A stretch of DNA of 64,000 nt from Imbricaverruca yamaguchii (GCA_034440575.1 JAOTOL010001477.1:186001-250000), one strand, 5' to 3'; shown: positions 10,873-23,836, counted from the stretch's first letter. Notes: generated by a model not told the origin, from the sequence alone. Numbers and translations: made by a program.

Positions 10873-12754
10873 CAGAACCATCTAACAATCGCCACGGCTG
10901 AGACGGCTAATCGGGGACATGAGGCGACGCCGAGAACAGAGCGCCCGGCAGATAGAGGTGAACGGATCAAAGCTGCACTGCACGTCACCCTCTCGGGATT
11001 AAGACGTGTTTGCAAGCCGTACGTCATCCTTGAAACTGCGCTTGAAAATCATGATCGGGTTAAAAGTAGTTGATGGGTCAGATCTCGCACATCGGTATCC
11101 CGTCCACTCACGCTATCCGAAACAAACCAGTTTTAGAACAAATAGAAGAATGTTTCATTCAACAGCAGCTCTTGTTCAGTTTGGTTTTTAGATAAGCGAT
11201 TTGCCTTTAAGGTGTAGTGTTTTACGCCTCTGAAGCAGGACATATTTTGCAAACTTTTACCAGGGATAAGGAGACAGCGACAAAATATACACGAAATGAA
11301 GATCTTTGTCTAGAAGGACGAATTGGCCCCTGGGAAATGAAGAATTTTCCGCATCACGTGGAATATTTACACCTCCGCCAGCTAACATGCTAAAATAGGC
11401 CCTGCTCTGGAACGAAGAGAAAGTTGCCGCTTTTCTGTATCTGGACACCGACATTTCCCTGCAATTTTGCATTGTATATCACTTCACTATATTGTGTGGT
11501 ATTTCATAGTATTGTGTTAAAAAGCATTGGAGCCAGAGGAAGCATACACCGATATTCAGCTGGATAATTAAAGTCAAATAGAGCATATTGATAGCACCAG
11601 ACGCATCCAGATGGGCCACTGATCGTTCCTCTCACATGGTGCGATGGCATGACTCAATAAGATTGGACCCTGATGATGGTCGGTCCCATATCACCAGCCC
11701 GGTAACATAACTAGCCACCGCAGCATCTTCCCGGGATTTGTAGTTGGAACTAAAGATGACATGATGAGCTTTCACATGCACGTACATTTTGTGCTGTGGG
11801 TTCATAGACGCATCTCTTTACAATAAGCCAAAATTAGCATGCATAGTAAGTCTAAAACTTACTCCGCCGGTATGCGTTAGACGTTCACTTATATGGCTAT
11901 AACCTCAGCTCCGAAAATGTCTGATATAAATCAGCATATTTGATATATTTTGTTCCCGTTGCAGATACACAAGGTCCTTTCACTATGCACAATTTAATGT
12001 CATCCAATTGGAATCTTGCATACCTTGCTTTTACATAAGTGCAGTTTGCACATACAATGTGGATCATGCTTGGCACTTGGCACCTGGGTTGTGGCAAGCT
12101 ATTCTACTGACTGGAATATTGTGTAACTGGACTATTGTATGTAAATTACTACGACCGCTTTGTGAGCAGTTCGATGGTGCGTGCTAATATTGTTCACGAC
12201 TAACAATCGTAATTCGATTGTTGCCCAGGGGGTCCTTCCTGGTAAGGTGTTATCTACGATTACCAAAAAAAATCATAAATTCATTATGGAATGAAGTGAG
12301 CCGTGCATGTCTGATTTTCGTAGATATGGTCAAGAACATAGATATCATCAACGGCAATTGACATGGGCATAACTATTGATGCATTGCTGTGCTATGTGGC
12401 CAACAAGCTGGAAGGCTTGCCACCTGAGACTATTGTTCAGCTATGCATACCAGCACCAGACGCTTACAAGAGCGCCGGACAAGCCAGGGGAAGTGCAAGC
12501 CAGCAGACTAGACGAATCTCCGTGCGTATCAGTCACAAACGTACTGCCTTCAGTGTCCATCCAGCAACGCGCCTTCAAAAACGTATGCATACTTATGTGT
12601 TTTCGGATATGAACGTTCATCAAGTTGCATTACTGAGAGCAGAAATAAAAACTCATCCCTTTCCGGGACTAACCCGGGTACCGGGAACGGAATACCGTCG
12701 AGCTACGTGGGCGGACGGCGACCGCCGGCCGCAGGCCAAGTCTATAGTTAGCTG
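10873..12754. other. No gene seen
   Basis: Mostly AT-moderate, unique-looking sequence. No exon, RNA gene or named element recognised. Confidence 0.35.
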
Positions 12755-13293
12755 CCGCTGCGTGGTGCCGCTGCGTGGTGTCGCTGCGTGGTGTCGCTGC
12801 GTGGTGCCGCTGCGTGGTGCCGCTGCGTGGTGCCGCTGCGTGGTGCCGCTGCGTGGTGCCGCTGCGTGGTGCCGCTGCGTGGTGTCCCTGCGTGGTATCC
12901 CTGCGTGGTGCCGCTGCGTGGTGCCGCTGCGTGGTGCCGCTGCGTGGTGTCCCTGCGTGGTGCCGCTGCGTGGTGCCGCTGCGTGGTGCCGCTGCGTGGT
13001 GTCCCTGCGTGGTGCCGCTGCGTGGTGCCGCTGCGTGGTGCCGCTGCGTGGTGCCGCTGCGTGGTGCCGCTGCGTGGTGCCGCTGCGTGGTGCCGCTGCG
13101 TGGTGCCGCTGCGTGGTGCCGCTGCGTGGTGCCGCTGCGTGGTGTCCCTGCGTGGTGCCGCTGCGTGGTGCCGCTGCGTGGTGCCGCTGCGTGGTGCCGC
13201 TGCGTGGTGTCGCTGCGTGGTGTCCCTGCGTGGTGCCGCTGCGTGGTGTCCCTGCGTGGTGCCGCTGCGTGGTGTCGCTGCGTGGTGCCGCCG
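12755..13293. repeat. 13-bp tandem array, about 41 units
   Basis: The unit is CCGCTGCGTGGTG, with variants TCGCTGCGTGGTG and TCCCTGCGTGGTG. Array edges are sharp. All frames on both strands are open with a 13-residue cycle (such as WCRCVVPLRGAAA), giving spurious frames of about 190-320 codons. Confidence 0.98.
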
Positions 13294-14029
13294 CAAGACC
13301 ATTTCTTCGGCCAAATTTTTAGAGTGGGTACTCCACAGGACATGTAACGAAAGCTGGGAAATATCTAAATGGAGAGGTAAGCTGGCTCTTCGTGGACAGG
13401 TTGGAACATAAAATGTTGCATCAGACCGTCAAAGGTTGCTGAAAGCTGGCCACCAGCGGAAAGCCGCCGCAAACCTCTCTGCTTAAGTAAAGATCAAATG
13501 CACTTTGCAAAAACTTCTGGGATACAAATTTGTAAAAATAAAATTCAAAGAACATATCTGACTCAGAGTGAAAAACTAGACCTCAAGCCACTGCAAAAAA
13601 GAGATTACAATTTCAAAACGTTGGCGGTCGGACCGGTCCCGTAGAGCCGTTCAAATGAGCTTTCGTGCCATATACACAAGGTTAGACCCGCTCGGGTGAC
13701 GTCTTCGCTCGCAATTGATCACCCCATAGTGAGCCTGTGATTGAATGCTCAAAGAGTCATGTTTGGCCTGTGTGGTAGTGAGTGTCTCATTAAACAATGT
13801 GGGCAGAATACAGTTAATCCGAAACCTAGATCACATTTTCGACTGCTGGAAGAGATGGGTGCAGACCTTACATTGGCTGCCCACAATTTGAGCAGACTGG
13901 CCCTTGTTAGTCAAGAGCATATATGCATCATGTCTTCTCAGCGCCATGAAGAAGACTCATGAGATAGACATCAGAAATGTGCACGGCTGAGCATAGTGTT
14001 GTTGCAGAGCATCATGCCGCCGGCGCCGT
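13294..14029. other. No gene seen
   Basis: No recognisable feature. The short frames lack motifs. Confidence 0.35.
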
Positions 14030-14580
14030 CGGCGGATAACTCCACGGCCCGTGCCCTACACAGGACAGCTCGGCTGGAAACTCCAGCCGGCACGGCGGCA
14101 GCCCTACACAGCACGGCAGCTGCCCTACACCGGACAGCTCGGCTGTAAACTCCAGCCAGCACGGCGGCAGATAACTCCACGGCCCGTGCCCTACACCGGA
14201 CAGCTCGGCTGGAAACTCCAGCCGGCACGGCGGCAGATAACTACACGGCCCGTGCCCTACACAGGACAGCTCGGCTGGAAACTCCAGCCAGCACGGCGGC
14301 GGATAACCACGGCCCGTGCCCTACACAGGACAGCTCGGCTGGAAACTCCAGTCGGCACGGCGGCAGCTCTACACAGCACGGCCCGTGCCCTACACCGGAC
14401 AGCTCGGCTGGAAACTCCAGCCGGCACGGCGGCAGCCCTACACAGCACGGCCCGTGCCCTACACCGGACAGCTCGGCTGGAAACTCCAGCCGGCACGGCG
14501 GCAGCCCTACACAGCACGGCCCGTGCCCTACACCGGACAGCTCGGCTGGAAACTCCAGCCGGCACGGCGGCAGCTGCGGA
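14030..14580. repeat. 66/69-bp tandem array with a hairpin in each unit
   Basis: Eight to nine units share CGGCCCGTGCCCTACAC, GGACAGCTCGGCTGG and AAACTCCAGCCGGCACGGCG. Left units carry GATAACTCCA (66 bp) where right units carry GCCCTACACAGCA (69 bp). Each unit contains the inverted repeat CGGCTGG-AAACT-CCAGCCG. Confidence 0.95.
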
Positions 14581-15376
14581 GCGCCACGCTCGCAGTGGCG
14601 CGGCTGACGTGACGGAACCGGCGACCGGGGCACGAACATGGAACGCACCTGGACGAAGCCGGTTTCGGAGTGCAAGGCTTTGAATAATTGAATGCAATCT
14701 TTTCGCCTAATTAGCTGTTGCATGCTGAGCCATCTTAGGGGTTTCAGGGCAAGTGGCAGGTGGGCACAGAGCAGGTGGGACCTTCGTGTCCGGGCGACTA
14801 CACGGGCGGCAGTTGATTGCTCTCTGTGCACGGCTGGTGCCGTGTCGCGCCGGCCCAGATGAGCGCACGATAGGCTGCATGGGTGTGCTACACGTGCGCC
14901 CGGATGATCAGATGGAGTGCCTCGAGAGTAGAGTGGCGACGAAATCCTTTTTTTCGGGAGTGAAGTGGTGACGAAATCTTCTAAGTGCAATAGTCTCCCT
15001 CTGCATCTGGACTCACCAAAATGTGAAGCATGTGATCAGCTTGAAATTAGGCATATAATGTCCAATGTAAAGATGGGTGCACTGATAATATTCAGATCTC
15101 AAAACCGAAACACATGCTATTCTTCATATGCTTGGGTCTCAGTTGAACCCCCTATATCCTAAATGAGTCTCCATTGTAGGTTTTATCTACTAAGTATTTG
15201 GGACAAATCATATCCAGTGACGTTTGTGATGAAGTAAATATCATAATCATCAGAGAGCATAATCAGATATAAGCTTGATGTAGCAATTTAATCCGCCAAT
15301 TTAATATATGTTCAGTCGACATGAAGCTGAAGCTGTTTCTGACATTACGTGCTCCTGTGCGCTGCACACACACGTG
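14581..15376. other. No gene seen
   Basis: The GC-rich flank of the array grades into AT-rich sequence after about 14950. Nothing recognisable. Confidence 0.35.
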
Positions 15377-15611
15377 CAGTGGCGGATCCAGAAGTCTGAT
15401 TGTCAATCGATTTGAAGAAGAGGGGACTTCAAACAATTTTCTCCGATTAAAAAACTGTTCAGATATGACCCGCTAACACAAGTCGGATCCCTTCCGGACA
15501 ATATTTATCTACCAAATGCTTTTATATTTCGAAAAATCCAGATTAGTGCAAACTTTCCGGAAAATCTACCTGGGGGAATGGCCCCTGTCCCTCCCTAGAA
15601 TCGCCCCAGTG
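15377..15611. mobile_element. Probable hAT-like non-autonomous element (about 235 bp)
   Basis: The left end CAGTGGCGGATCCAGA and the right end, read inverted as CACTGGGGCGATTCTAGG, are imperfect terminal inverted repeats of the CAGTGGCGGATCCAG type known from hAT-like short elements in arthropods. The flanking octamers CACACGTG and CACCTATG agree at only five of eight positions, so the 8-bp target duplication is not clean. There is no coding capacity. Confidence 0.55.
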
Positions 15612-16023
15612 CACCTATGGGGGACGTACACAAAGACGACCATGAACAGATTACGTGCAGCCTACCACGGTCACTTAGTGTTTGTTAAGGTTGGCCCAGT
15701 AGGACAGCATCAGTGTGATCTGTCTGTATGTTGATGTCAACAACTGTGCAACTATCACTCACAAAGTATTGTTTTTATCTCGTGCGATTGCATTCATCAA
15801 TAAATAGGATGTTCCAAGCATTGAATGCATCCAGTGTTGTGAATTCATCCAAGCTGAAGAAGCACTGGGCTTCTCAGTTGTAAGTAATGCACATTCAGTA
15901 TGCATCCGTAGGGTAGAAAAGATGTCGGATTCAAGTTTTTTTTTGCAAGGTGTGGCTGATATGCAGCTGTACGTGTGCCTAGAAGAAAGAATATCGACAT
16001 CAGCACCAACACCAACACCAAAA

Positions 16024-16148
<125 letters not shown>

Positions 16149-16149
16149 T

Positions 16150-16829
16150 TGGATATGATCAATCGTATAATTGCAATTGTATTCCACGGACCACCTTTAA
16201 CTGAGCTGAAGGTAAAAATTTCGTCGCTGTAGTCTGCCAAAAATACAACTTATGGTACCAAGACGGAGTATCGCATGGCCATCAAAAGGTCGCACAGACC
16301 CCAGCTCCACACCACACCCCGTGGTGTTGTATTGCAATAGTTTGGCTGGGCCCGCCCCGTCTCGACCCGGCCAGGCTCTGCCCGGCCACGCCCGAATTAG
16401 CCGTTCAGGGCCAGGTTCCCAGAAAAGGCAGCGCTGTTTCACCCACCCCGGATCCACGAGTGCGGACAAACTTTCCCTCAACGGAGCGCTGTCACCCCCG
16501 CCCCTCCTCCCTTCCTCGTGCCATATGGCTGACCGTAAGCCGGTCGTTTGCACGCAATACGCCGCGCGAGGGCGTCTGCCGTACTGGCCCAGTCAGACCA
16601 CATGCAGGTATGACCATACCCAAGCTCGCACAGATATGACTCGCACACACAGAATGGTCACGCCCGATCCAACCTAATCAACTGCCTCCACCCCCACCCC
16701 ACCCTACTGGACCTTACTCGCGTTTGACCTGGCCAACTACAAACACTAGCAGTACATCCAGGGCATATCGAGGACGGACCGACTTGAGAACACCCATATC
16801 TGACCCAATCCGACCGTATGGGGGCCTGA
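16150..16829. other. No gene seen; GC-rich 16290-16560
   Basis: A GC-rich patch with CCCGGCC and CCGCCC pieces but no exon signal that I trust. Confidence 0.3.
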
Positions 16830-17470
16830 TTTAGGGGCATTCTCTTGGATGCCAGGCTCACCTTTTCTGATCACATCGATCGACGTCAGTTGCAAAAGCG
16901 TCAGCGGTCTGCGTGCCTTCAATGCTCAGGTCTGTTCCGTAATGGAACGTGTCAACTCTATTTGTAGTCGTGCTGCAATTACGCGCATTGCTCCATTTCC
17001 CCGCCTGCACCATTGCTTTTCTACATGGCTCGACTCCCGTGTCCAGAGTTAAACCAGTCCTGTGGATTGCAAATGTATTTTGAACCACTCCAAAACAACG
17101 TCCATCAAGGGACTGTTAACGACAGCAGATGTCTTTTCATTTCCAAGTTGCCTCACCAACAGATTGGCAGTGTCCGCTTGCACCCTGACTGGTTCTCACG
17201 CTCTAATCAGATGCTCTGGGCATACGAGCACATTTCAGACGCATCCCATTACGGTAAATGCCACGACAAAATGGATTCTCGAAGCGCCTTCGACGAACCT
17301 GGAATCACTTCCTGCAATCCTCTCCTTCCAGTTTTTTTTTGGTCTCGCCATGTAATCACTTTCCGTCAGATATCTGGAGGTTTGCTCGCAATGAGGGAAT
17401 ATTTAATCGCAAGTTCAACATTAATATCATTTGTGAATTGAATGTGCCGACAGAAGTGCCAGCTGCGTAA
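16830..17470 (+). pseudogene. Degenerate non-LTR retrotransposon RT fragment (jockey/CR1-like)
   Basis: Near 16838-16900 one frame reads GILLDARLTFSDHID, like the LGV.LD..L.F..HI block after the RT palm of jockey/CR1-type LINEs. Near 17270-17440 another frame has FSKRLRRTWNHF, like the R..R.WN.LP block close to the C-terminus of such proteins. Order and spacing (about 370 bp) fit one element with several frameshifts. No catalytic YxDD is present. The family assignment is weak. Confidence 0.4.
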
Positions 17471-17689
17471 GTAACCATTACCCATTGTACACTACGAATT
17501 GTGATTTTCCGTCATAGATCATGTTGACGTTGTGTAGTGTACTCCGCAGGAATGTTTGCAGTGCACCTTTGTACATGCTCATGTGTGCGTATGTCAAGGT
17601 GGATATATCCGTGAATGGAATGATATCTGTCGATGTTAGTTTAAACGAAATAAACAACTTTATCACACACTACACTCATGATGCATTTG

Positions 17690-17855
17690 CTGCTATCAAA
17701 CGTATCGTAACAGCACCGTCCTCACCACCAAAAGTAACGTAACGGCACCGTTCAAACGGCCGAGCGTAACGCAACGGCACCATCCATACAACCAAAAGTA
17801 GCGTAACGGCATCGTCCGCACAACTACAAACGCAACGGCATGGTCCACACAACAT
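17690..17855. repeat. Degenerate tandem repeat of about 33 bp
   Basis: Five units share CGTAACGGCACCGTCC followed by ACACAACCAAAAG with variable bases. Confidence 0.8.
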
Positions 17856-18686
17856 ATCAAAATCAGAGCGCATCCACCAAACTTATCTGATACCAAAATC
17901 AGTGAAAGTGCCTAACAGATCCAGAAATGATCATAAACCGGTGATGGTCATCAGATATCAACGGCCATATAACGCTGTAATTGATACCTTTGTGACGCAA
18001 TATAGCAGACCAACATTCCGACAAAACGGGGGACGAAGTACGGATTGGTTTTGTACCATCAAGGTCCCAAATATTGACCCAACAGCGACTGTCATCTGCC
18101 TGTGCTTGCCACCAGCTCTGGGAACTATGCTAATAGAGTAAATACTTTGGAGAAAAAGATATTGCAAAGTTTCTCCATCACATTATTGTCGAGAGATGAC
18201 ACATGACAAAAATGTGGCAGTTAAATTTCAATTCGCCAGCGCAAATTGCGATGCGCGTTGCGTCAATGTAGATGACGCGAATAGACAAGTGACAGGGTAC
18301 ATTAATAATGCTTGCAATAAAATTAGCGACAGGACTGATGATGGCACAAGCATGGCTGGACTTAAGAATGACAGAAAGCGCGGCCAAAGAACGCTCATGA
18401 ATGACGAAGAAATTGATATCAACACATACTGTAGTGTACGGTGGTGTATCACCTCATTGTTCGGAATAGCAGTCTTTCATTTTGAGATGCATCTTACACG
18501 CTAACAGCCCGTGCATGTATGTTGGCACTTGCTAGCGCAACCAACTGTCCTCTCATTTCCACTTACAATTATATTCACTTAATGCGATGCAAATTAGACA
18601 AACGTTTGAAGCACTTGAGGATTTCAACTACGCAGCAAACAGCACCCACAACAGCACCATCAGCAGCAGTAGCAGTGGATACTTAC
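17856..18686 (-). other. Intron 2 sequence next to exon 2; no further exon seen
   Basis: It begins at the GTAAGT donor and holds a short CAG/CAN trinucleotide patch at about 18640-18680. No switch II coding block is visible on the minus strand here. Confidence 0.6.
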
Positions 18687-18774
18687 TGTCCAACTTGGCG
18701 ACGACATCATCGATGACACACTGCTTAGTGTAAGAGTCCTCAATTGTCGGGTCGTAATCGGTCACAAAATAGCT
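18687..18774 (-). CDS. R-Ras-type small GTPase, exon 2 (switch I / effector loop)
   Basis: This 88-nt exon encodes 29 residues plus one base, starting [15 protein letters not shown] and ending in [15 protein letters not shown] is the invariant Ras effector/switch I segment, with the Mg2+-coordinating Thr. TKQCVIDD downstream matches the R-Ras2/Ras64B subgroup. It is bounded by an acceptor ending TTTCAG (18775-18780) and a donor read as A|GTAAGT (intron starts 18686). Phase in is 0, matching exon 1; phase out is 1, matching the expected Ile codon of the ILDTAGQEEF switch II block. I did not find that block in 1-18686, so exon 3 must lie beyond the left edge or at least 18.7 kb away. A 28-bp satellite begins only 30 bp upstream of the acceptor. 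Confidence 0.93.
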
Positions 18775-18803
18775 CTGAAACCAGAAGCCACCAATTAACA
18801 CTT

Positions 18804-19345
18804 GGTCACATCGTGACACGGCCCTCGGTACGGTCACAGCACGGCACGGTCCTCGGTACGGTCACAACACGGCACGGTCCTCGGTACGGTCACAACACGG
18901 CACGGTCCTCGGTACGGTCCTCGGTACGGTCACAACACGACACGGTCCTCGGTACGGTCACAACACGGCACGGTCCTCGGTACAATCACGACATGGCACA
19001 ATCCTCGGTACGATCACAACACGGCACGGTCCTCGGTACGGTCACAACACGGCACGGTCCTCGGTACAGTCACAACATAGCACAGTCCTCGATACAGTCA
19101 CGTGGTGGTAGGACCTCAGTGCGGTCACAACATGGCACGGTCCTCGGTACAGTCACATCATGGCGCGGTCCTCGGTACGGTCACACCATGGCACGGCCCT
19201 CGGTACTATCACACCATGACACGGACTGGGCACAGTTGCAACATGGCACAGCCCTCGATACCGTCACAATATGACACGGCCCTCGGTGCGATCACAACAT
19301 GGCATGACCCTCGGCACTGTCACACAGACACCGACCCCAGTGTGC
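18804..19345. repeat. 28-bp tandem array abutting R-Ras exon 2
   Basis: The unit is GTCACAACACGGCACGGTCC followed by TCGGTACG. About 19 units are present; they are near identical at 18830-19060 and diverge to the right. Eighty-four bp (three units) gives a 28-residue translated cycle with no stops in some frames. The array begins 30 bp upstream of the exon 2 acceptor. Confidence 0.96.
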
Positions 19346-19738
19346 AGACTCCTCTTCAGCACGCGACAACAGCTGCTCGGTGAGGAGGCAGCCCCTGCGA
19401 CGGGAAAGAGTGGTGCTGAGGGAGCCTCGACACCGCTCGACACCGGGTAACTGATGCTTCCAACACACCAGTCTTCCGCACCAGCGGAAGCAACGGCAGA
19501 CATCCTGTGTGAGCGCGCTCACTACGTGTCCAGGCGGCGTCGGCGCGCGCTTTCAAGAGCGATTGTTGCGCATAGTTGTGGAGATAACGCGTCTCGGCTA
19601 ATCTACCGAAGTCATCTCGACCGCTACCACCAATGCAACCGACACATATATCAATATTTGCATTTGAGCGGAAATATCCGAGGATCGACAGCTTGGAGCA
19701 GGCTTGGGTGGCTGCGGAAGCGGCTGAACGAGCCCTAG

Positions 19739-20184
<446 letters not shown>

Positions 20185-20189
20185 CGCTA

Positions 20190-21843
20190 GTTGGCCAGTT
20201 TACTATTTTGATTTAAAGCGCACATAACAGGTGCCACAGGAGAGGGACTACAAAAGAGGCACCCGCTACTCTCACCCGCTGTAAAACGGGTGTTTACGAA
20301 AAGGTTCTTACGCCCGACAAAAGCCACATGGTATTGTCTGGAGGCCCAGATCAGGAGGGCCATTCGTATTAACAGAAGCGATATATTCATGTCGCTGGCA
20401 GGAGCTCAATAGGTACAATGTGGCTGAATCCAGTCGACACATACCAACATTTTAATAATCAACCAATATTGCCAGACATCAGACCGACCACAGGCCCCTT
20501 ACGTTGCCTTGCGGCCCCAGGCCAGGGTGCTCCGAAGGGCACAAAAGGACCGGACACCCATCAGCGGGCTCAACGATGTTGTCGGGAGGATAAAACAGGA
20601 GGCCCATTAGTATTGATAGGAGGCCCCCCGAGTCAACACACATTTCCTAAAGTACGACAGGGATCCGCGTGATGTCAATGTGCCGTTCAGTACTGATAGG
20701 AGGTTCCTGAAGCTCGAGGGAACACCTCAATGTCAAGCGGGATCCCCTCATGCTGTCAAGAAGCTAATTAGTGATGGCAGAAGGACCACACAGCTCATTA
20801 GAAGTTCCCAACGTCCAACAGAATGCACCACTCATACTGTTTGAAGACGTCGCATCAGGAGTTTTAACGAGAGGCCCTGAAGGGCCGTAGAGAGTGAGCA
20901 AGAGAGGAGGTTCGCGAGCTTGAACCCCGCAGGGAATCAGAATACCCACACAGAGAACTGTTCAGCTCCCAGAAAACACTAGGCGGCGTCACCTCTGGCA
21001 GCGCGTTGACAGCCGATTCCAGGTCGTGTAGAGTAGCATGTGTGCAGAGCCTTGAGCCTAGATACAGATATCCTAGATAGCCTTGGTCCGCATCCAATAT
21101 ACCATGTATGCATTCGGGACCGCCGGGATGAAAAGAGTGCCCACAGAACGTCAAATCCCCGCAGTGGGGTCAGCATCGTTACTCGGCTGGCCAGGGAACT
21201 GGCGCTCTCTCGGGGTAACACAGCCGCCCCGATAAGGGGTGTGGAAACGCGGAGGTGTTTTCTGGGACTCGTGTAGTCTCCATCATCCATCCCTCTCTTC
21301 AAATTCCGCTATCCACCCCGTGCCAGCGACCTTTGTATGTCTTTCATCGAACCCTGCAACACCAACCCCTCCCTTGTCACGAGCAGGTAGGTCAGCTTCC
21401 CTTGGTCTACCCGTCCGGTCAGTTTTATCGGGGTAGTCGGGCCCCCTCGGCCCGCCCCCGGGGTTGACGGAGTCCTGGAGGCTGAGGTCTCCCGTCACAC
21501 GGTGCTAGCTGTGGCAGGGGAGCAACACGCCTCTTTGGTCCTAATGTCCCGAAGGGGCTGACGGGCCCGTAGGGCCCCATACGGGCCAAGCGACATGTCG
21601 CCTCAGGCCGAAGGTCTGGGCCCAGGCTCAGCGCCTGCTGGCCTGGCCGGCATGGGTCAAGGGGTGGGCGGCGCTGGATTCCCATCGGGTGGTGAGTCTC
21701 TTTCCCGGCTGGATGATGGCGTCGCCCGTCCCGTATAGCTCCTCTGGCGCCTGGCGACCTCCCGTCCGCGGGATTCAGGCGTCCCCCCGGTAGGGCCCCT
21801 TTGCGGAGGGGCGCCTCGAGGAGCGGAAAAAAACACACATTGC
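20190..21843. other. No gene seen; right part probably LINE 5' region
   Basis: At 20340-20720, loosely repeated AGGAGGCCCATTAGTATTGA pieces suggest an old tandem repeat. From about 21130 to 21843 the sequence is GC-rich and leads directly into the LINE ORF1. By position it could be the 5' UTR of that element, but I cannot mark its 5' end. Confidence 0.35.
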
Positions 21844-23630
21844 ATGGCTTCTCCAACAAACAAAAACACTCCTGGTCCCTCTCGTAGGGGCCAGACAAAC
21901 ATACACCCACGCGGAGATAGAAACCTCCCATGCAACATGCTCCCGGTCCTCGGATACTAGTGTTTAGAGGAAAAAATAGGAGCCTCGCATCTCCGTCCCC
22001 CTTCTATAGGAGAGACGGTTGCGACAGATTTGGTAAAATTGTGAGATGCCAGAAGCTGAATGACGGAGCACTAGAGGTAGAATTCGCGGATGCAGAACAG
22101 GCTGGTAAGGCACTTACACTTTTGGAGTTTGTATACTGTGTGCGGAAGAACGGTACAAAGGAAAATATAATCGTCGAAATCACTGTGGAACCACACAAGA
22201 CAAAGAATACATCGCGGGGGATTAACAATTGTTTTGGCCTAAAGGACGTATCTGGAGACGAAATCGTCGATGGGCTTTCAATTTACGGAGTCATTGGTGC
22301 AATGAAAATGAAGGTAAAAAGAGGGACCGAGTTTATTCCGACGAACATTACCTTAACATTTAACAGAACCTATATACTATAGCCAATATATACCTCCAGA
22401 AATACGAGAAGGTTATGTGAGGGTCAAGGTGCGAGGATTCCAACAAAGTCCCACGCGCTGTTACAGATGTCACATATTTGGACACACAACGCAGTACTGT
22501 CGCAACCGCCCGGCGTGCAACAGGTGTGCCTCGCGTGAACACTGCTGAGACATGCACCTCTCAGAATTCGTTCTGTGTGAACTGCGGTGAAGGGCAGGAG
22601 CCTCACACCTCATATGATCGTGCGTGCCCAACCTACACCAAGGAAAAGGAGATCATCGCAATAAAGCATACGAACAAGATAACGTTTAGAGAGGCTAGGG
22701 ACCTCTACGAAAAGTCCCACCCCAAAAGATGTACGCTTCAGTAACCAAAACTAGCTTTAAAACGTCACAAAACGTACAACCAGACAAGGCTTCAGAACTG
22801 ATAGCACAACTGACTGCCCTTCTTCAAGCTTTCGGAGTACCTGCGACGTCGCCTACAAGCAAGGGGAGGGAAGCCCGAAAAGTCGCCGAAGCGACCGAAG
22901 CCCCGCCCACCACGCATAGACGCCCTGATGAGCAACCGGAGATCTCCCGATCAGCACTTCAAGGGGAGGAATGGACTCAGGCCAACCGGTCAAAGAGGTC
23001 TGCTCGACCTTCCCTACCAGAGTCCATCCCCTCCCCATCTACCACGCTACCTACTTTGAAATTCCCGCCTCCCGCAACCCGCCCGTCCTCCAACCTCCCC
23101 CTTCCTCCCCATACACCCCTCCTACCACCTTGAAATCCCTCACATCCACTTCTTCCCTTCCTGAATCCTGCCCCATCCCCGTGAGCCAACCCTCGCCCCC
23201 ACCCTCAACCTCTACTTCCGCACCTCCCTCGCCGTCCCACCGACAAATCAAAATTTCCGATGAGTGCCTAAATTACCAGGCAGCCGAGAGGCGTGCCAGG
23301 GAGGCAAAACGGGCACGGCTCGCCCAGATGGAGAGGGCCCGGGCGAAAAATCACCCAGGAGTTGACAGGGCTCCATCTGGAAGGCCTGCCACCCCATCGC
23401 CGCGACGGCGAGTGGAGGGACCGGCCCAGTCAGCAAGTGAGATGGGCCTTCCGCCGCCTCCACCCCGGCTGGGGCCCCAGAAAAGAGGGTACCCACTAGC
23501 AAGCCCTCCACCGAGCGGGGAGTCGCCATGCTCCCGCCCCAGAACCCAATCCCTAGGACTGAATAGGGATAACCCCTCGGGGTTAACAGCGTCGCCATCT
23601 TTCGGACGGACGACGGACTCAGAGCTTTAA
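21844..23630 (+). pseudogene. I/jockey-type LINE ORF1 (gag-like, zinc knuckles), decayed
   Basis: ORF1 proteins of these LINEs bind the element RNA. The first ATG is at 21844 (MASPTNKNTPGPSR), with a frame change near 21930. Residues encoded at about 22000-22370 form the RRM-like region that includes VEPHKTKNTSRGI. A stop near 22380 is followed by a CX2CX4HX4C knuckle, CYRCHIFGHTTQYC (22459-22500), then RPACNRC. After another frame change come CVNCGEGQEPHTSYDRACP and KEKEIIAIKHTNKITFREAR (22580-22710), the typical I/jockey gag ending. A Pro/Ser-rich and basic tail runs to the stop at 23630. I count at least four frame breaks, so it is not functional. It is antisense to the R-Ras gene. Confidence 0.8.
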
Positions 23631-23707
23631 AACGCTAAGTTTTTTTCATTACCACTCCTAGTTTCTTCTTTCTAGCCAAGTGTAGTTTTATCTCATTTAT
23701 GTTTTTT

Positions 23708-23766
23708 TTGTTGTTGATTATTTGGGCTCAAGGGCGCGCCGACTACAAGGTCATTTAGCGCCCATA
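23708..23766 (-). repeat. Hairpin element, copy 4, between the two LINE ORFs
   Basis: The minus strand reads GGGCGC, inner GAC-CTTGTA-GTC, GCGCGCCC and then CCAAATAATCAACAACAAAA. Outer and inner stems are kept while the loop is one base shorter and different. It lies in the 206-bp gap between ORF1 and ORF2. An A-rich end and a repeated CATAATATC beside it suggest an insertion, but native LINE sequence is not excluded. Confidence 0.65.
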
Positions 23767-23836
23767 ATATCTCATAATATCGCCTCAAAGCGACGCTCTC
23801 ACCGTATATCTTTCAACCAATTTCTAACAAGCTGCT

